Below, piece by piece: positions 27,450 through 34,901 of a stretch of DNA of 64,000 nucleotides. How positions within the stretch are numbered: the first letter of the stretch is position 1; each line of letters begins with the position of its first letter. The stretch covers positions 62,001-126,000 of the forward strand of contig JAEWKR010000021.1 of NCBI GenBank assembly GCA_023457715.1. Reading direction: 5' to 3'. Made by a program: the position numbers and the translations under genes. Source of the stretch: Verrucomicrobiota bacterium (lineage in GTDB: Bacteria > Verrucomicrobiota > Verrucomicrobiia > Opitutales > Opitutaceae). Under the pieces are notes generated by a model. That model did not search any database, was not told where the DNA came from, and saw only the letters and a list, made by a program, of their open reading frames with translations.

Positions 27450-27579
27450 CCTTACAGTCAGGGGTGCGCGGTTTTGCTCGTAAACTCGTTGTCAAAAAAA
27501 GCGCCTCTGTAACGCAGCGAGCTTCGCTCACTTACAGTGCCTCCGCCAGGGCGGGAAGATGCGTGGCACGCCATCAGCT
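27450..27579 (+). promoter_or_regulatory. Candidate sigma-54 promoter with a long dyad, before the small unknown gene
   Basis: GTGGCACGCCATCAGCT at 27563-27579 carries the perfect TGGCACG half plus GC at -12. A dyad CTGTAA (27507-27512) / TTACAG (27532-27537) encloses AGCGA-GCT-TCGCT and has the TAA-N19-TTA spacing, ending 28 nt before the element. CCTTACAGTCAG at 27450-27461 repeats the 24455 box; its TTA is 111 nt before the element. Predicted start 27590, two nt before ATG 27592. Confidence 0.58.
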
Positions 27580-27591
27580 ATTTTCCCGGGC

Positions 27592-27915
27592 ATGAAGGTC
27601 CACGCACACGGCACGCTCCCCTCGGGGGACAAGGCCGCCATGCGCAACACGTCCGCGGCATTGCGGGCGGCGGAGCTTCTCGCGTCCGACGACATGCTGC
27701 GTCGCCTCAGCATCGGACTGCGGCGGCTCGAGCGCGAACTCGCGAAAAGTCTCGAGGAACAGCGTCAACTGACGAACGCCACGTTCGCCGACGCTCTCGT
27801 GGACGACTCGGTCGCCGGCCCCCAGGAATCGCGGTACAATCCGTGGCTCACGGATGCACCGCGCGAGCCGCGCCGCGTCGCCGCGGACGCGTTGGAACCC
27901 CTCACCGCCCGCTGA
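27592..27915 (+). CDS. Small helical protein of unknown function
   Basis: A 107-residue protein not recognised as any family. It has no signal peptide or membrane segment. Residues about 28-65 (LLASDDMLRRLSIGLRRLE, then RELAKSLEEQRQLT) are predicted helical and possibly coiled coil, and the tail is Pro/Arg rich. An in-frame ATG at 27559 would add 11 residues, but it lies upstream of the -24/-12 element (27563-27579); ATG 27592 fits the predicted transcript start (27590). No Shine-Dalgarno site precedes 27592. A receiver gene follows 52 nt later, so the two may form a signalling pair. Its control region groups it with exosortase substrates although it has no sorting signal. Confidence 0.55.
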   Translation: MKVHAHGTLPSGDKAAMRNTSAALRAAELLASDDMLRRLSIGLRRLERELAKSLEEQRQLTNATFADALVDDSVAGPQESRYNPWLTDAPREPRRVAADALEPLTAR

Positions 27916-27967
27916 CGCGCGCCTTCTGCCGCCGGTCCGCTTCGCGCCCCCACCCCGTCGTGCCGTC

Positions 27968-28429
27968 ATGAGCACCGTTCTGATCGTCGATGATGAACCC
28001 GCCGTGCGCAGCACGTTGTCGATCGCTTTTCAACGGGAGGGTCACCACGTGCTGGAAGCCCCGAATGGGAAGGTCGCGATGAGTCTGGTGCAGCAGTACA
28101 CGATCCACGGCGTGCTGACCGACATCAACATGCCCGTCATGGATGGGCTGACGCTCTGCACCGCGGTGCGGTGTCACGAGGCCGAGTTCCGGGTACGGAT
28201 TCCGCTTTGGATCATGACGGGGGCTTTGTCGCGCTACGTGCTCAACCGGGCGCGCGATCTCGGCGTCAACAAGGTCTTCACCAAGCCATTCGAACTCAAG
28301 ACCGTGGTCCGGGAGGTTGAGGCGGGGTTGGCTCCCCAGACGGGCAACACCTACAGCCCCTTCGGCACGACCTCGGAGTCCGCCAGCTGTTTTCTCGCCG
28401 CCTCGTTCGTCATTGGCAATTCCGCGTGA
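27968..28429 (+). CDS. Single-domain response regulator (CheY-like)
   Basis: A 153-residue receiver: VLIVDDEP (acidic pair Asp8/Asp9), phosphoacceptor Asp52 in LTDINMPVMDG, Thr in WIMTGA, and Lys in VFTKPFE. It has no output domain; the C-terminal 30 residues (Ser/Thr/Phe-rich) are not a known effector. ATG 27968 was selected because the upstream open frame (from 27854) overlaps the preceding gene and adds Pro/Arg-rich residues before the first beta strand. It likely relays phosphate from a nearby kinase such as those at 30348 or 42148, or acts by protein contact. It lies downstream of the small helical protein and may share its promoter. Confidence 0.85.
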   Translation: MSTVLIVDDEPAVRSTLSIAFQREGHHVLEAPNGKVAMSLVQQYTIHGVLTDINMPVMDGLTLCTAVRCHEAEFRVRIPLWIMTGALSRYVLNRARDLGVNKVFTKPFELKTVVREVEAGLAPQTGNTYSPFGTTSESASCFLAASFVIGNSA

Positions 28430-28471
28430 CGCAGGCGCGGCGGCCGCGTCCGGCGCTTCACGCCCCGGCCG

Positions 28472-29521
28472 TCAAACCACCACCGTCTCCCCGGTCGCGG
28501 GAGCGTGAAAGTCGGCGGCCCTGAGACCCGCCGTCTCCCGCGCCAGCGCGAGGTCGCGCTCCGCGTCGCCAAATCCCTCGTCGGCGAGCGCAAAGGTGTC
28601 GAAGTGCATCGCCAGCGCCCGCGGCGATCCGAGATCGCGTTGGGCGCGCACGGCTTCTTCCGGCGCCATGTGGGAATGCGACATGAACCAGCGGGGCTCG
28701 TAGGCCCCAATCGGCAGCAACGCCACGTCGGGCACCCCGAGACGGCTGCGGATCTCGGCGAAGTTCGGGCTCATCGCCGAATCACCCGCAAAATAAAGAC
28801 ACCGTCGGCCCGCCTGGAGCCAAAAACCGCCCCAGAGGGTCGTGTTCCGATCGAACGGCGTGCGCGCTGACCAGTGCTGCGCCGGGGTGTACGTCACCCC
28901 ATCGGCAACGCCGCTCCGGCTCGCCTGCCACCAATCGAGTTCCTCGACGTCGCGGATGCCCTGGGCTTCCAGCAGCGCGCGGATTCCGAGACCGGTGATG
29001 ATTTTCGGCCGGAACCGGGTCGCCAGTTCGCGCAGCGTCGCCAGATCGAGATGGTCGTAATGGGCATGCGACACGAGCACCGCGTCGATCCGGGGTAGCG
29101 CATCCCAGGCGATGCCCGGGGGACGGATGCGGCGGGGTCCCACGCGCCCCAGCGGCCCCACGCGTTCGGACCACACCGGATCGGTGAGCAGATTCAGCCC
29201 GGGCAGCTGGATCAGGAATGTGCAGTGGTTCACCAGCGTCACATGCGCCTCCCCCTCGGCGACCCGTCCCGGCAGCCGCGGGATGGCGGAGTTGAGGACC
29301 GGTTCCTTCGGCCACCGGCGGGGCTCACGGGTGCGTTGCCAGCGGATCAGGCGGTCGAACGAATTTCCCGTCGGTCCGCGGGGATTGAAGAAGCGCCGGC
29401 CATCAAAGTGATCCGACGCGGCGCCTCGCCAACCCCGTCGCCGCCCGGCAGCCACGCAGGAACCCGTGGCCAGGATCGCGGCGCCCATGAGGAGAGTGGC
29501 AAGCATGCGACGTCGAGTCAT
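28472..29521 (-). CDS. MBL-fold metallo-hydrolase lipoprotein (NAPE-PLD / UlaG-like)
   Basis: A 349-residue class protein with lipobox-like ATGSC after a hydrophobic TLLMGAAIL, so probably anchored in the envelope. It has the metallo-beta-lactamase metal motif HAHYDHLD (middle of the protein), preceded by VNHCTFLIQLPGLNLLTDPVW, and later FAGDSAMSP and PIGAYEPR plus HMAPEEAV. These are the features of the NAPE-hydrolysing phospholipase D-like branch of the family. ATG 29521 is preferred over an upstream start at 29593, because the latter would overlap the gene upstream and put a non-hydrophobic Arg-rich stretch before the signal. The neighbour ends 11 nt upstream, so they are probably an operon. 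Substrate unknown; phospholipid-like amides are the family precedent. Confidence 0.82.
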   Translation of the reverse strand: MTRRRMLATLLMGAAILATGSCVAAGRRRGWRGAASDHFDGRRFFNPRGPTGNSFDRLIRWQRTREPRRWPKEPVLNSAIPRLPGRVAEGEAHVTLVNHCTFLIQLPGLNLLTDPVWSERVGPLGRVGPRRIRPPGIAWDALPRIDAVLVSHAHYDHLDLATLRELATRFRPKIITGLGIRALLEAQGIRDVEELDWWQASRSGVADGVTYTPAQHWSARTPFDRNTTLWGGFWLQAGRRCLYFAGDSAMSPNFAEIRSRLGVPDVALLPIGAYEPRWFMSHSHMAPEEAVRAQRDLGSPRALAMHFDTFALADEGFGDAERDLALARETAGLRAADFHAPATGETVVV

Positions 29522-29532
29522 GGGAAGGCCGC

Positions 29533-30318
29533 TCAGCTGATCAGCAGGAGACGCGGCACGCCGGGCACGGTGGCGGGCGCGCGATGGATACACGGCGGGA
29601 CCGGACTGCCGGGATAATCGACCGCAATCCGCCAGAGGTTGAAATGCCCGAAGGACCAGGGACGGGCATTCGGCTGGAGGGCGTAATGCAGGTCATAGCA
29701 ATGCTCGCCCAGCCAGGCGGCGAAAGCCTCGTCGTCAACGCCGCCGAAAGAGCGCAGCAGCTCAGCGCGGGTGGCCGGTACGTCGACCCGGCGGATCACC
29801 GCTTCGTTCGGCACGGCTTCGCTGGGAGAGCCGTAATAGGTGCAGAGCCAGGTGTCGGCGGCAATGGGTGCGCGATCGGCGTGGAACGAAAACACATCGG
29901 TCGACACGATGGCGTCGTCGTCGACGGGATAGCCATGAATGCAGTTGAGCACCGGCTCGAGGCCGCGCTCACGCAACAGGCGGAGGTCCGCGCAGAGCGC
30001 CTCGGCGGCCGTTCGACCCGCCGGTCCCAGGTCGAGGTGCGCAAGGACATCCTCATCCAGGGCGACGAGAGGCTCGGCCGTGCCGGCCCCGCCGGCGGAG
30101 CGGGGGCTGTGACATCGGCCGACCCCCGTCACCACGGCGGCAAAATCACCCGACAGATGCCGCGGCCAGCAGAGCGCGTTGATGCCCTCGGCAAAGGGGG
30201 TCTCCACCAGTTCGGTGAAGCTGCCCACACAACGAACGTGAGCGGCGGGTGGTGTGAAGGAAGACCGCAACTGCCCCAGCACGGGCGAAAAGGCAGGGTG
30301 CGGCAATTCCGATTTCAA
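29533..30318 (-). CDS. DUF1826-like protein, start uncertain
   Basis: About 261 residues if started at TTG 30318. The frame is open further upstream, but that part overlaps the kinase gene ending at 30348 and is Arg-rich without features, so it was rejected; GTG 30282 is another option. Conserved-looking segments are FTELVETPFAEGINALCWPR, CHSPRS, FHADRAPIAADTWLCTYYG, RPWSFGHFNLWRIAV and PPCIHRAPATVPGVPRLLL. The His-Ala-Asp and terminal RLLL arrangement recalls DUF1826 proteins, whose function is unknown. Assignment is by pattern and only moderately sure. It lies directly downstream of a sensor kinase gene and 11 nt before a metallo-hydrolase gene. Confidence 0.55.
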   Translation of the reverse strand: MKSELPHPAFSPVLGQLRSSFTPPAAHVRCVGSFTELVETPFAEGINALCWPRHLSGDFAAVVTGVGRCHSPRSAGGAGTAEPLVALDEDVLAHLDLGPAGRTAAEALCADLRLLRERGLEPVLNCIHGYPVDDDAIVSTDVFSFHADRAPIAADTWLCTYYGSPSEAVPNEAVIRRVDVPATRAELLRSFGGVDDEAFAAWLGEHCYDLHYALQPNARPWSFGHFNLWRIAVDYPGSPVPPCIHRAPATVPGVPRLLLIS

Positions 30319-30347
30319 CTCCCCAACCTGCGTCTCTCCCGCCTTCG

Positions 30348-32015
30348 CTAGAGAGAGGCCGGCGCGCCACCAGTCGCCGCCGGAACGACGGGCGAGCTGA
30401 GCGGGAGTTGCAGCGTGAAGCGCGCTCCGCGATCCGGGCCTGCGCTCTCCGCGGCGAGGGCGCCCCCCAGCTGCCGTGCATTCAAGGCACAGCTGTGAAG
30501 GCCGAATCCGTGCCCTTCGGCATGGGTGGTGAACCCATGATGGAAGATTCGCGCCAGGTTTTCCACGGGAATGCCGACGCCATTGTCCACGACGGCGACA
30601 GTCGCCATGCCGCCGACGGACTGTGTGAGCAACGCCACGCGTTTTTCCGGAGCCCGGGACCGCCCGCAAGCCTGGGCCGCGTTGCGCAGCAGGTTAACGA
30701 CAATCTCCACGACCTTGTGACGGTCGGTGGACACCTCGATGGAGCTGGCGGCGCCGCACTCCAGCGCCACGCCATGGCGCTCAAAGGATGCCTGCGTCAA
30801 CCGAACGGCATCGGCGACCAGTTCAGCCAGCGGCACCGGAGCGATGAGCGCCGAGGTGGTGGCATACGCCTGTTGGGTCGCGACAATGGCGTTGATATGG
30901 TCGACGCCGTTTCGAATGGCGGAGAGCTCCTGCAGGAGTTCAACGCGCTTTTCCTCCGCACGGTCGCGAATGGCGCCGAGGTATTGAATGACCTTGGACG
31001 CCCGGTCGCCCTCGGCGAGGTAGGCAGGCAGGTCGTGGCGGCGGCTTTCCAGCATCCCGACCAGCCGCCCCAAAGCACCATCGTTCGCCCGCTGGGCGCC
31101 GGACACCGCGACGCCGACCGCCACGTTCACGCTGTTCAGCAACGTGGCGAACGTGGTGCAGCCATTCTGAAGTTCTTCGCGTTCATACCCCAGCCAGCGC
31201 AGTTCGGTTTCGTTGATATGCACGAAACGCCCCTCGCGGTCGAGGGAGTGATAACCACACGGCGCGTGGTCGTAGAGGTCCCTGATTTCTCCGTGGCGCA
31301 GTTCCAGTTCGCGCGCGAGCTCCCTCAGGGTGGAGGCCGCCCGTGTCGCCTCCCGCTCGGCGGTTACGCGGCGGCCATAGGCGCGCCAGACGCCGCGACT
31401 TGCTGCCATCAAGAGGATGAGACTCAGAGCGTAGCATGACACGACCGCGGTGCGGGATTTTGCCGCCGCATCCTGTTCTGCGCGCACGCGCACCGCGAGA
31501 AGGCGAGCCTGGTCCGCCTCCATTTGGTCCGTCAGCGTCCGGATCCGGTCGACCATTTCCTTGCCGCGGCCGGTCCGAATCAGGTTGGCTGCGGCTGCCG
31601 GGCCAGAGCGGTCGTACGTCGCCACCACCTCGGCGGCAAAGTCCACCCGGCGCTGAACCTCCGTCCGCAGCTGATGGAAACGATCCAGCTGTGCGGAATC
31701 GTGGAGAAGGAGCGCTTTCAGCCGCTCGAGATGGTCGGCCAGCCGCGCACGCGCTCCGTCGTAAGGTTCGAGATAGCGGGTCTCGCCGGTGATCACGTAA
31801 CCGCGTTGCGCCATCTGGATATCCTGGACCAGCGAATACGTCTGGCCGATCTCCTGCGTCACGCGATGGGTATGCGCCACCCACGACGCTGCGAGTTGAG
31901 CGCCAGCGTTTTGACGCCAGTTGACGACCGCCGCCGCGGTCAGACTGAGAAAGGCAATAAGAACCCCTGCCCCGACGCTCCAAAGGGAGCCTTGCGACGA
32001 AAGAGACACCTGCAT
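30348..32015 (-). CDS. CHASE3-type sensor histidine kinase with a disrupted phosphoacceptor region
   Basis: A 555-residue membrane protein: N-terminal helix (about 12-32), a CHASE3-like periplasmic helical domain (GQTYSLVQDIQMAQRGYVITGE type, 40-175), a second helix (about 190-210), the beginning of a PAS domain (IRDLYDHAPCGYHSLDREG ... GYEREELQ), then a C-terminal HATPase domain with DNGVGIP, GHGFGLH. Where its relative at 42148 has the box HNVGNVLNSVNV, this protein reads TTFATLLNSVNV. In another frame the DNA just before reads LHHVRHV, so a one-base insertion plus loss of the PAS end seems to have removed the phosphoacceptor His. It may be non-functional as an autokinase, or a sequencing error. 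See findings. Confidence 0.75.
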   Translation of the reverse strand: MQVSLSSQGSLWSVGAGVLIAFLSLTAAAVVNWRQNAGAQLAASWVAHTHRVTQEIGQTYSLVQDIQMAQRGYVITGETRYLEPYDGARARLADHLERLKALLLHDSAQLDRFHQLRTEVQRRVDFAAEVVATYDRSGPAAAANLIRTGRGKEMVDRIRTLTDQMEADQARLLAVRVRAEQDAAAKSRTAVVSCYALSLILLMAASRGVWRAYGRRVTAEREATRAASTLRELARELELRHGEIRDLYDHAPCGYHSLDREGRFVHINETELRWLGYEREELQNGCTTFATLLNSVNVAVGVAVSGAQRANDGALGRLVGMLESRRHDLPAYLAEGDRASKVIQYLGAIRDRAEEKRVELLQELSAIRNGVDHINAIVATQQAYATTSALIAPVPLAELVADAVRLTQASFERHGVALECGAASSIEVSTDRHKVVEIVVNLLRNAAQACGRSRAPEKRVALLTQSVGGMATVAVVDNGVGIPVENLARIFHHGFTTHAEGHGFGLHSCALNARQLGGALAAESAGPDRGARFTLQLPLSSPVVPAATGGAPASL

Positions 32016-32325
32016 GCGGAAATTTCCTGTTCGGCGCAGATTTCACGGGGAAAAGCCCATTTCGCCCGGGAAGTTGGTCGACGGCGAGGCCAGAAGCGGT
32101 GCTAATGCGCCGGCAAATCACGGCTTCCGCAGCCCCAACCACGTTCACCATCGCAGGAAGCTGCGCCCAGGCACATCCCCGCCTGGCCCGCGGCCCGCGG
32201 GGCAGGATCCGGCACGCGGGGCGCTCGCTCGCTGGAATGGGCGCGCTTGAGGTTTTTGCGAAAGCACCTTGGGTGGATTCCTTCTGCCCCGCCCCCCCGC
32301 GGGCAGTTGTCCCGCTCACCCCTTC
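32016..32325. other. Divergent gap between the kinase and GH44 genes
   Basis: A 310-nt stretch between two divergently transcribed genes. It must hold promoters for both, but no convincing -35/-10, sigma-54 element, dyad or terminator was seen. Confidence 0.4.
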
Positions 32326-34782
32326 ATGCGACTGACCCCATTCCTCTCCGCCGCCCTGCTTCTCGGCTCCTCCGCGGTCTCGACCTCTGCCCAGACCGTC
32401 ACGATCGGGGTTCATGCCGGACAGGAACGAAGGCCCGTCTCGCCCTACGTTTACGGCAAGAACGATTCGATGGGGACGCCTGCCGCGCCGGCGACGGCCG
32501 GCGACGTGCAGCGGTTTCGCGACGCCGGGGTGAGGATGTTGCGGATGAACGGGGGAAACAACGCCACCAAGTACAACTGGCAGAAAAGACTCACGTCCCA
32601 CCCCGATTGGTACAACAACGTGTACGCCTCGGCGGACTGGGATTACGCCCAGGCCCAGCTGCAGCAGCAGCTTCCAGGAGTCCAGGCGTTGTGGGCATTT
32701 CAGCTCATCGGCAAGGTGGCCGACAATACGGCCAACAATTTCAACGATTGGGGCTACAACCAGAGCCAGTGGTGGTCCGGGGTGGCTCAGAACCTCGCCG
32801 GCGGTGGCACCGTCAATCCGGCCGGAGGCGAGCACGCGCTGAAGAACGGGAATCCGGCGCTGTATTTGACGGATACGTCAGCCGAGACCTCGACGGCGAT
32901 TCTCGACCATTGGATCAAACCTTCCGGACTCGGGCTGGATCGCCGGAGATTCCTGTACTGGAACATGGATAACGAGCCGGAGATCTGGCAGGGCACCCAC
33001 AACGATGTGATGCCGACCCAGATCAGCGCCGAGGAGTTCATGCAGCGGTATTTCGCCTACGCGAAGCGGGCGCGCGAGCGGTTCCCTGAGATCAAGCTGG
33101 CCGGTCCGGTGCCGGCGAACGAATGGCAATGGTACAACTGGCCACGCCCCATTACGGTCAACGGACGCAATTACCCATGGCTGGAATACTTCATCAAACG
33201 CGTCGCTGAGGAACAGGCGCGCACCGGCGTCCGGCTGCTCGACGTGCTCGACATCCATTACTATCCCGGCACGACGGTTCCGGCCGAGATCGTCCAGCTC
33301 CATCGCACCTATTTTGATCGCACCTACGTCCACCCCGAGGCCAACGGTGTGAAAGCGGTCAACGGCGGATGGGACTCGTCCATCAACCAAGAGTACATCT
33401 TCGGGCGCTGCGCCGACTGGCTCGAGCAGTACCTTGGCGCGAATCACGGCGTCACGTTTGGCGTAACGGAGACGGGCATCGCGGTGACGAACGCGCCGCT
33501 GGCGTCGGTCTGGTACGCCTCCACGCTGGGGGAGTTCATGCGGCATGGCGTCGAGGTCTTCACCCCGTGGACCTGGCAGCCTGGCATGTGGGAGGTGCTT
33601 CACCTTTTCTCGCGGTACAACCAGTCCACCTCCGTCCGCGGCTCCTCCAGCGACGAGGCCACTGTGTCGGCCTATCCGACGCTCGACGAGCGCACCGGCA
33701 ACCTCACGGTCGTGCTCGTCAATCGGGCGCTGACCGGCACCCGGACAGCCTCGGTCACCGTGGCTGATGCGGCGGTCCGCGACGGGGCCTACCCCACCCT
33801 GCAGCTGGCCAACCTGCCCGCCACGGAGACCTTCGTCTCACGGTCCGCAAACCACCTCGCGTCCGGGACGGTGAATGTCGCTGGCAACCAGTTTTCGGTG
33901 ACACTGCCCGCGCTCTCGATCACGTCCGTGCAGTTGACGCAGTCGACGGTCGAGCCGCCGGCGTCCGAACCGTCCCGACTGGCGAATGTGTCTGTCCGGG
34001 CCCGCAGCGGCAGCGGCGACAACGTGCTGATTGTCGGCTTTTACGTCGCCGGGGAGGGCGGAAAACGCGTCCTGCTGCGCGGCATCGGCCCCTCGCTGAC
34101 GCCCTTCGGCATCGCGACCCCGCTGCCCGACCCGGAGCTGTCGCTCGCCAGCCAGACGTCGGGGCCGATCGCCAGCAACGACAACTGGGGCGCGGATGCG
34201 GGGGAGATCACGCCGGTCGCCGCGAGTGTGGGTGCGTTTGCCTTGGACAGCACGAGCCTCGACGCCGGGCTGCTCGCCACGCTGACAGCCGGCGGCTACA
34301 CCGCCAGGATTGCCGGGAAGGCCGGCGGTGTCGGCATCGCGCTGGGCGAAGCCTACGACGCGGACGTCGGCGGGCCAGCCCGCCTGATCAATGTGTCGGC
34401 CCGCACGGGGGTGGGCACGGACGCCGACAGCCTCATCGCCGGTTTCATCGTCCACGGCGGGGCCCCCAAGACGCTGCTGATCCGCGCCGTCGGTCCTGGA
34501 CTCACCGGATACGGCGTGGCGGGCGTGCTGGCCGATCCGCTGCTGCGCGTCTACCGCCAGGGCGAGTCCGTGCCGCTCTACCAGAACGACAACTGGTCGA
34601 TGATCTCATATTCCGAACAGATTGCCTCGAAGGCGCAGGCGGCGTACGCCTTCCCGCTGACCGCTGGCTCGAAGGACGCTGTGCTCCTGCTGACGCTGCC
34701 ACCAGGAGGCTACACCGCCGTCGTGTCGGGCGTGAACGGAGGCACCGGCGTGGCGCTGGTCGAGGTGTACGAGATCGACTAG
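32326..34782 (+). CDS. Secreted GH44-type endo-glucanase/xyloglucanase with tandem C-terminal modules
   Basis: An 818-residue secreted enzyme: signal peptide ending STSA, GH44 catalytic domain (about 25-540) and two related C-terminal modules (about 560-690 and 690-818). GH44 marks are PVSPYVYGKN near the start, the acid/base Glu217 in WNMDNEPEIW and a probable nucleophile Glu382 in GVTETGI; the family acts on beta-1,4-glucans, xyloglucan and mannan. The C-terminal modules (LIVGF, LLRGIGPSL, NDNW; then LIAGF, LLIRAVGPGL, NDNW, SKDA, VEVYE) copy those of the Ig-repeat protein at 2084. ATG 32326 was used; the longer open frame from 32269 lacks a signal at its start. Product is expected on the cell surface or outside. 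Confidence 0.86.
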   Translation: MRLTPFLSAALLLGSSAVSTSAQTVTIGVHAGQERRPVSPYVYGKNDSMGTPAAPATAGDVQRFRDAGVRMLRMNGGNNATKYNWQKRLTSHPDWYNNVYASADWDYAQAQLQQQLPGVQALWAFQLIGKVADNTANNFNDWGYNQSQWWSGVAQNLAGGGTVNPAGGEHALKNGNPALYLTDTSAETSTAILDHWIKPSGLGLDRRRFLYWNMDNEPEIWQGTHNDVMPTQISAEEFMQRYFAYAKRARERFPEIKLAGPVPANEWQWYNWPRPITVNGRNYPWLEYFIKRVAEEQARTGVRLLDVLDIHYYPGTTVPAEIVQLHRTYFDRTYVHPEANGVKAVNGGWDSSINQEYIFGRCADWLEQYLGANHGVTFGVTETGIAVTNAPLASVWYASTLGEFMRHGVEVFTPWTWQPGMWEVLHLFSRYNQSTSVRGSSSDEATVSAYPTLDERTGNLTVVLVNRALTGTRTASVTVADAAVRDGAYPTLQLANLPATETFVSRSANHLASGTVNVAGNQFSVTLPALSITSVQLTQSTVEPPASEPSRLANVSVRARSGSGDNVLIVGFYVAGEGGKRVLLRGIGPSLTPFGIATPLPDPELSLASQTSGPIASNDNWGADAGEITPVAASVGAFALDSTSLDAGLLATLTAGGYTARIAGKAGGVGIALGEAYDADVGGPARLINVSARTGVGTDADSLIAGFIVHGGAPKTLLIRAVGPGLTGYGVAGVLADPLLRVYRQGESVPLYQNDNWSMISYSEQIASKAQAAYAFPLTAGSKDAVLLLTLPPGGYTAVVSGVNGGTGVALVEVYEID

Positions 34783-34802
34783 ACGGGACCGGCTGCGCCG
34801 GT

Positions 34803-34839
34803 ATTTCAGATTTCAGATTTCAAATTTCAGATTTAGATT
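34803..34839. repeat. Short tandem repeat, unit ATTTCAG
   Basis: Units ATTTCAG, ATTTCAG, ATTTCAA, ATTTCAG, ATTTAG and ATT run head to tail between two convergent stop codons. The AT-rich tract stands out from the GC-rich surroundings. It might mark a slippage site or the end of an interspersed element. Confidence 0.8.
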
Positions 34840-34901
34840 GCAGGAGGCCCCACTTGCACCGTCCGCGAGTCGTTCCCGCCGCTGCGAGCGCCAGCGAGTG
34901 G

